Origin: CBCXVS01 sp965178525
Lineage (GTDB): Bacteria > Tectomicrobia > Entotheonellia > Entotheonellales > Entotheonellaceae
Assembly: GCA_965178525.1 (NCBI GenBank)
Contig: CBCXVS010000369.1
Coordinates: 1-6,244 of the forward strand
DNA length: 6,244 nucleotides
Reading direction: 5' to 3'
The position numbers and the translations under genes are program-made. Under the pieces are notes generated by a model that searched no databases, was not told the origin of the DNA, and saw only the letters and a list, made by a program, of their open reading frames with translations. Position 1 is the stretch's first letter; each line of letters starts with the position of its first letter. Of the stretch, positions 6,027 to 6,244 are shown in pieces.

Positions 6027-6244
6027 TTCGCCAGCGCGATAAAGGGACGTCCCGTACCCGGACTGTTCCACGAGTCATACAAACTCTGGGTCAGGAGGCG
6101 TTGCTGTTTTTCGGAATAGATGTTGTCCACCAGTATGTCGTCTTCCGTCACAAGGTGGTCGACCTGCGGCCAATCCTCGGGTTTGAGGGGTGCGATTTTC
6201 TTTTGGTATTGCTGTAATTCCTCCGCCGTTGGGGGCGGTTGGCG
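6027..6244 (-). pseudogene. Truncated second copy of the Uma2 gene (5' part)
   Basis: This stretch repeats codons 21-93 of the intact Uma2 gene in the same orientation; its start lies beyond the window. Nine of 218 bases differ. Four are silent (codons 46, 53, 69 and 70) and five change residues (S47Q, I48V, P58L, G81S), with no frameshift or stop. Homology ends at 6027, just after ...FIALA, before the PD and ExxS motifs, so the nuclease core is missing. Reading on, the frame passes antisense through the XRE gene to a stop at 5690-5692, adding residues with no family pattern. It is therefore probably a broken gene remnant. An expressed N-terminal fragment is possible but unsupported. Confidence 0.75.

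Overview
The window is a 6.2 kb bacterial segment of moderately high GC with compact genes and ordinary sigma70-like signals. It has no rRNA, tRNA, CRISPR array or recognisable transposase. The organism cannot be named from the sequence alone. A futalosine-pathway (MqnA-type) gene, an NHL beta-propeller protein, a Ser/Thr kinase-like/PP2C pair, Uma2-family (DUF820) proteins in more than one copy, a toxin-antitoxin-like pair and AGCTGACAGCTGA-type interspersed repeats fit a large-genome environmental or symbiotic bacterium, for example Tectomicrobia/Entotheonella-like, Poribacteria-like or Chloroflexota-like. This placement is inference only.

Layout. At 1-207 lies a 32-bp imperfect inverted repeat with a nested hairpin, directly upstream of an NHL-repeat six-bladed propeller gene (208-1215, +). 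A GC-rich hairpin region (1236-1286) separates it from a convergent mqnA-like gene (1293-2057, -), which has a very good sigma70 promoter (TTGACC-17-TACAAT). A divergent intergenic region leads into a protein-kinase-like gene (2322-3344, +). This is followed, after a 131-bp gap holding a perfect 12-bp stem-loop, by a PP2C-type phosphatase (3476-4162, +). The two together look like a reversible Ser/Thr phosphorylation module.

The right part begins with a complete Uma2-family gene on the minus strand (4336-5124) with a strong Shine-Dalgarno and a candidate promoter. Beyond it, on the plus strand, are a small BrnT-like protein (5372-5623) and an XRE-family HTH protein (5628-5993), four bases apart, resembling a toxin-antitoxin operon. 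The window ends inside a second, truncated copy of the Uma2 5' region (6027-6244, -). It is about 96% identical to 4847-5064 and in the same orientation, so the toxin-antitoxin-like pair sits between direct repeats of the Uma2 gene.

The most noteworthy items are the kinase/PP2C pair with degenerate kinase motifs and its intercistronic stem-loop, and the partial Uma2 duplication bracketing the toxin-antitoxin-like operon. No well-defined new system is proved by the sequence. The kinase/PP2C locus is the best candidate for an unstudied signalling unit.
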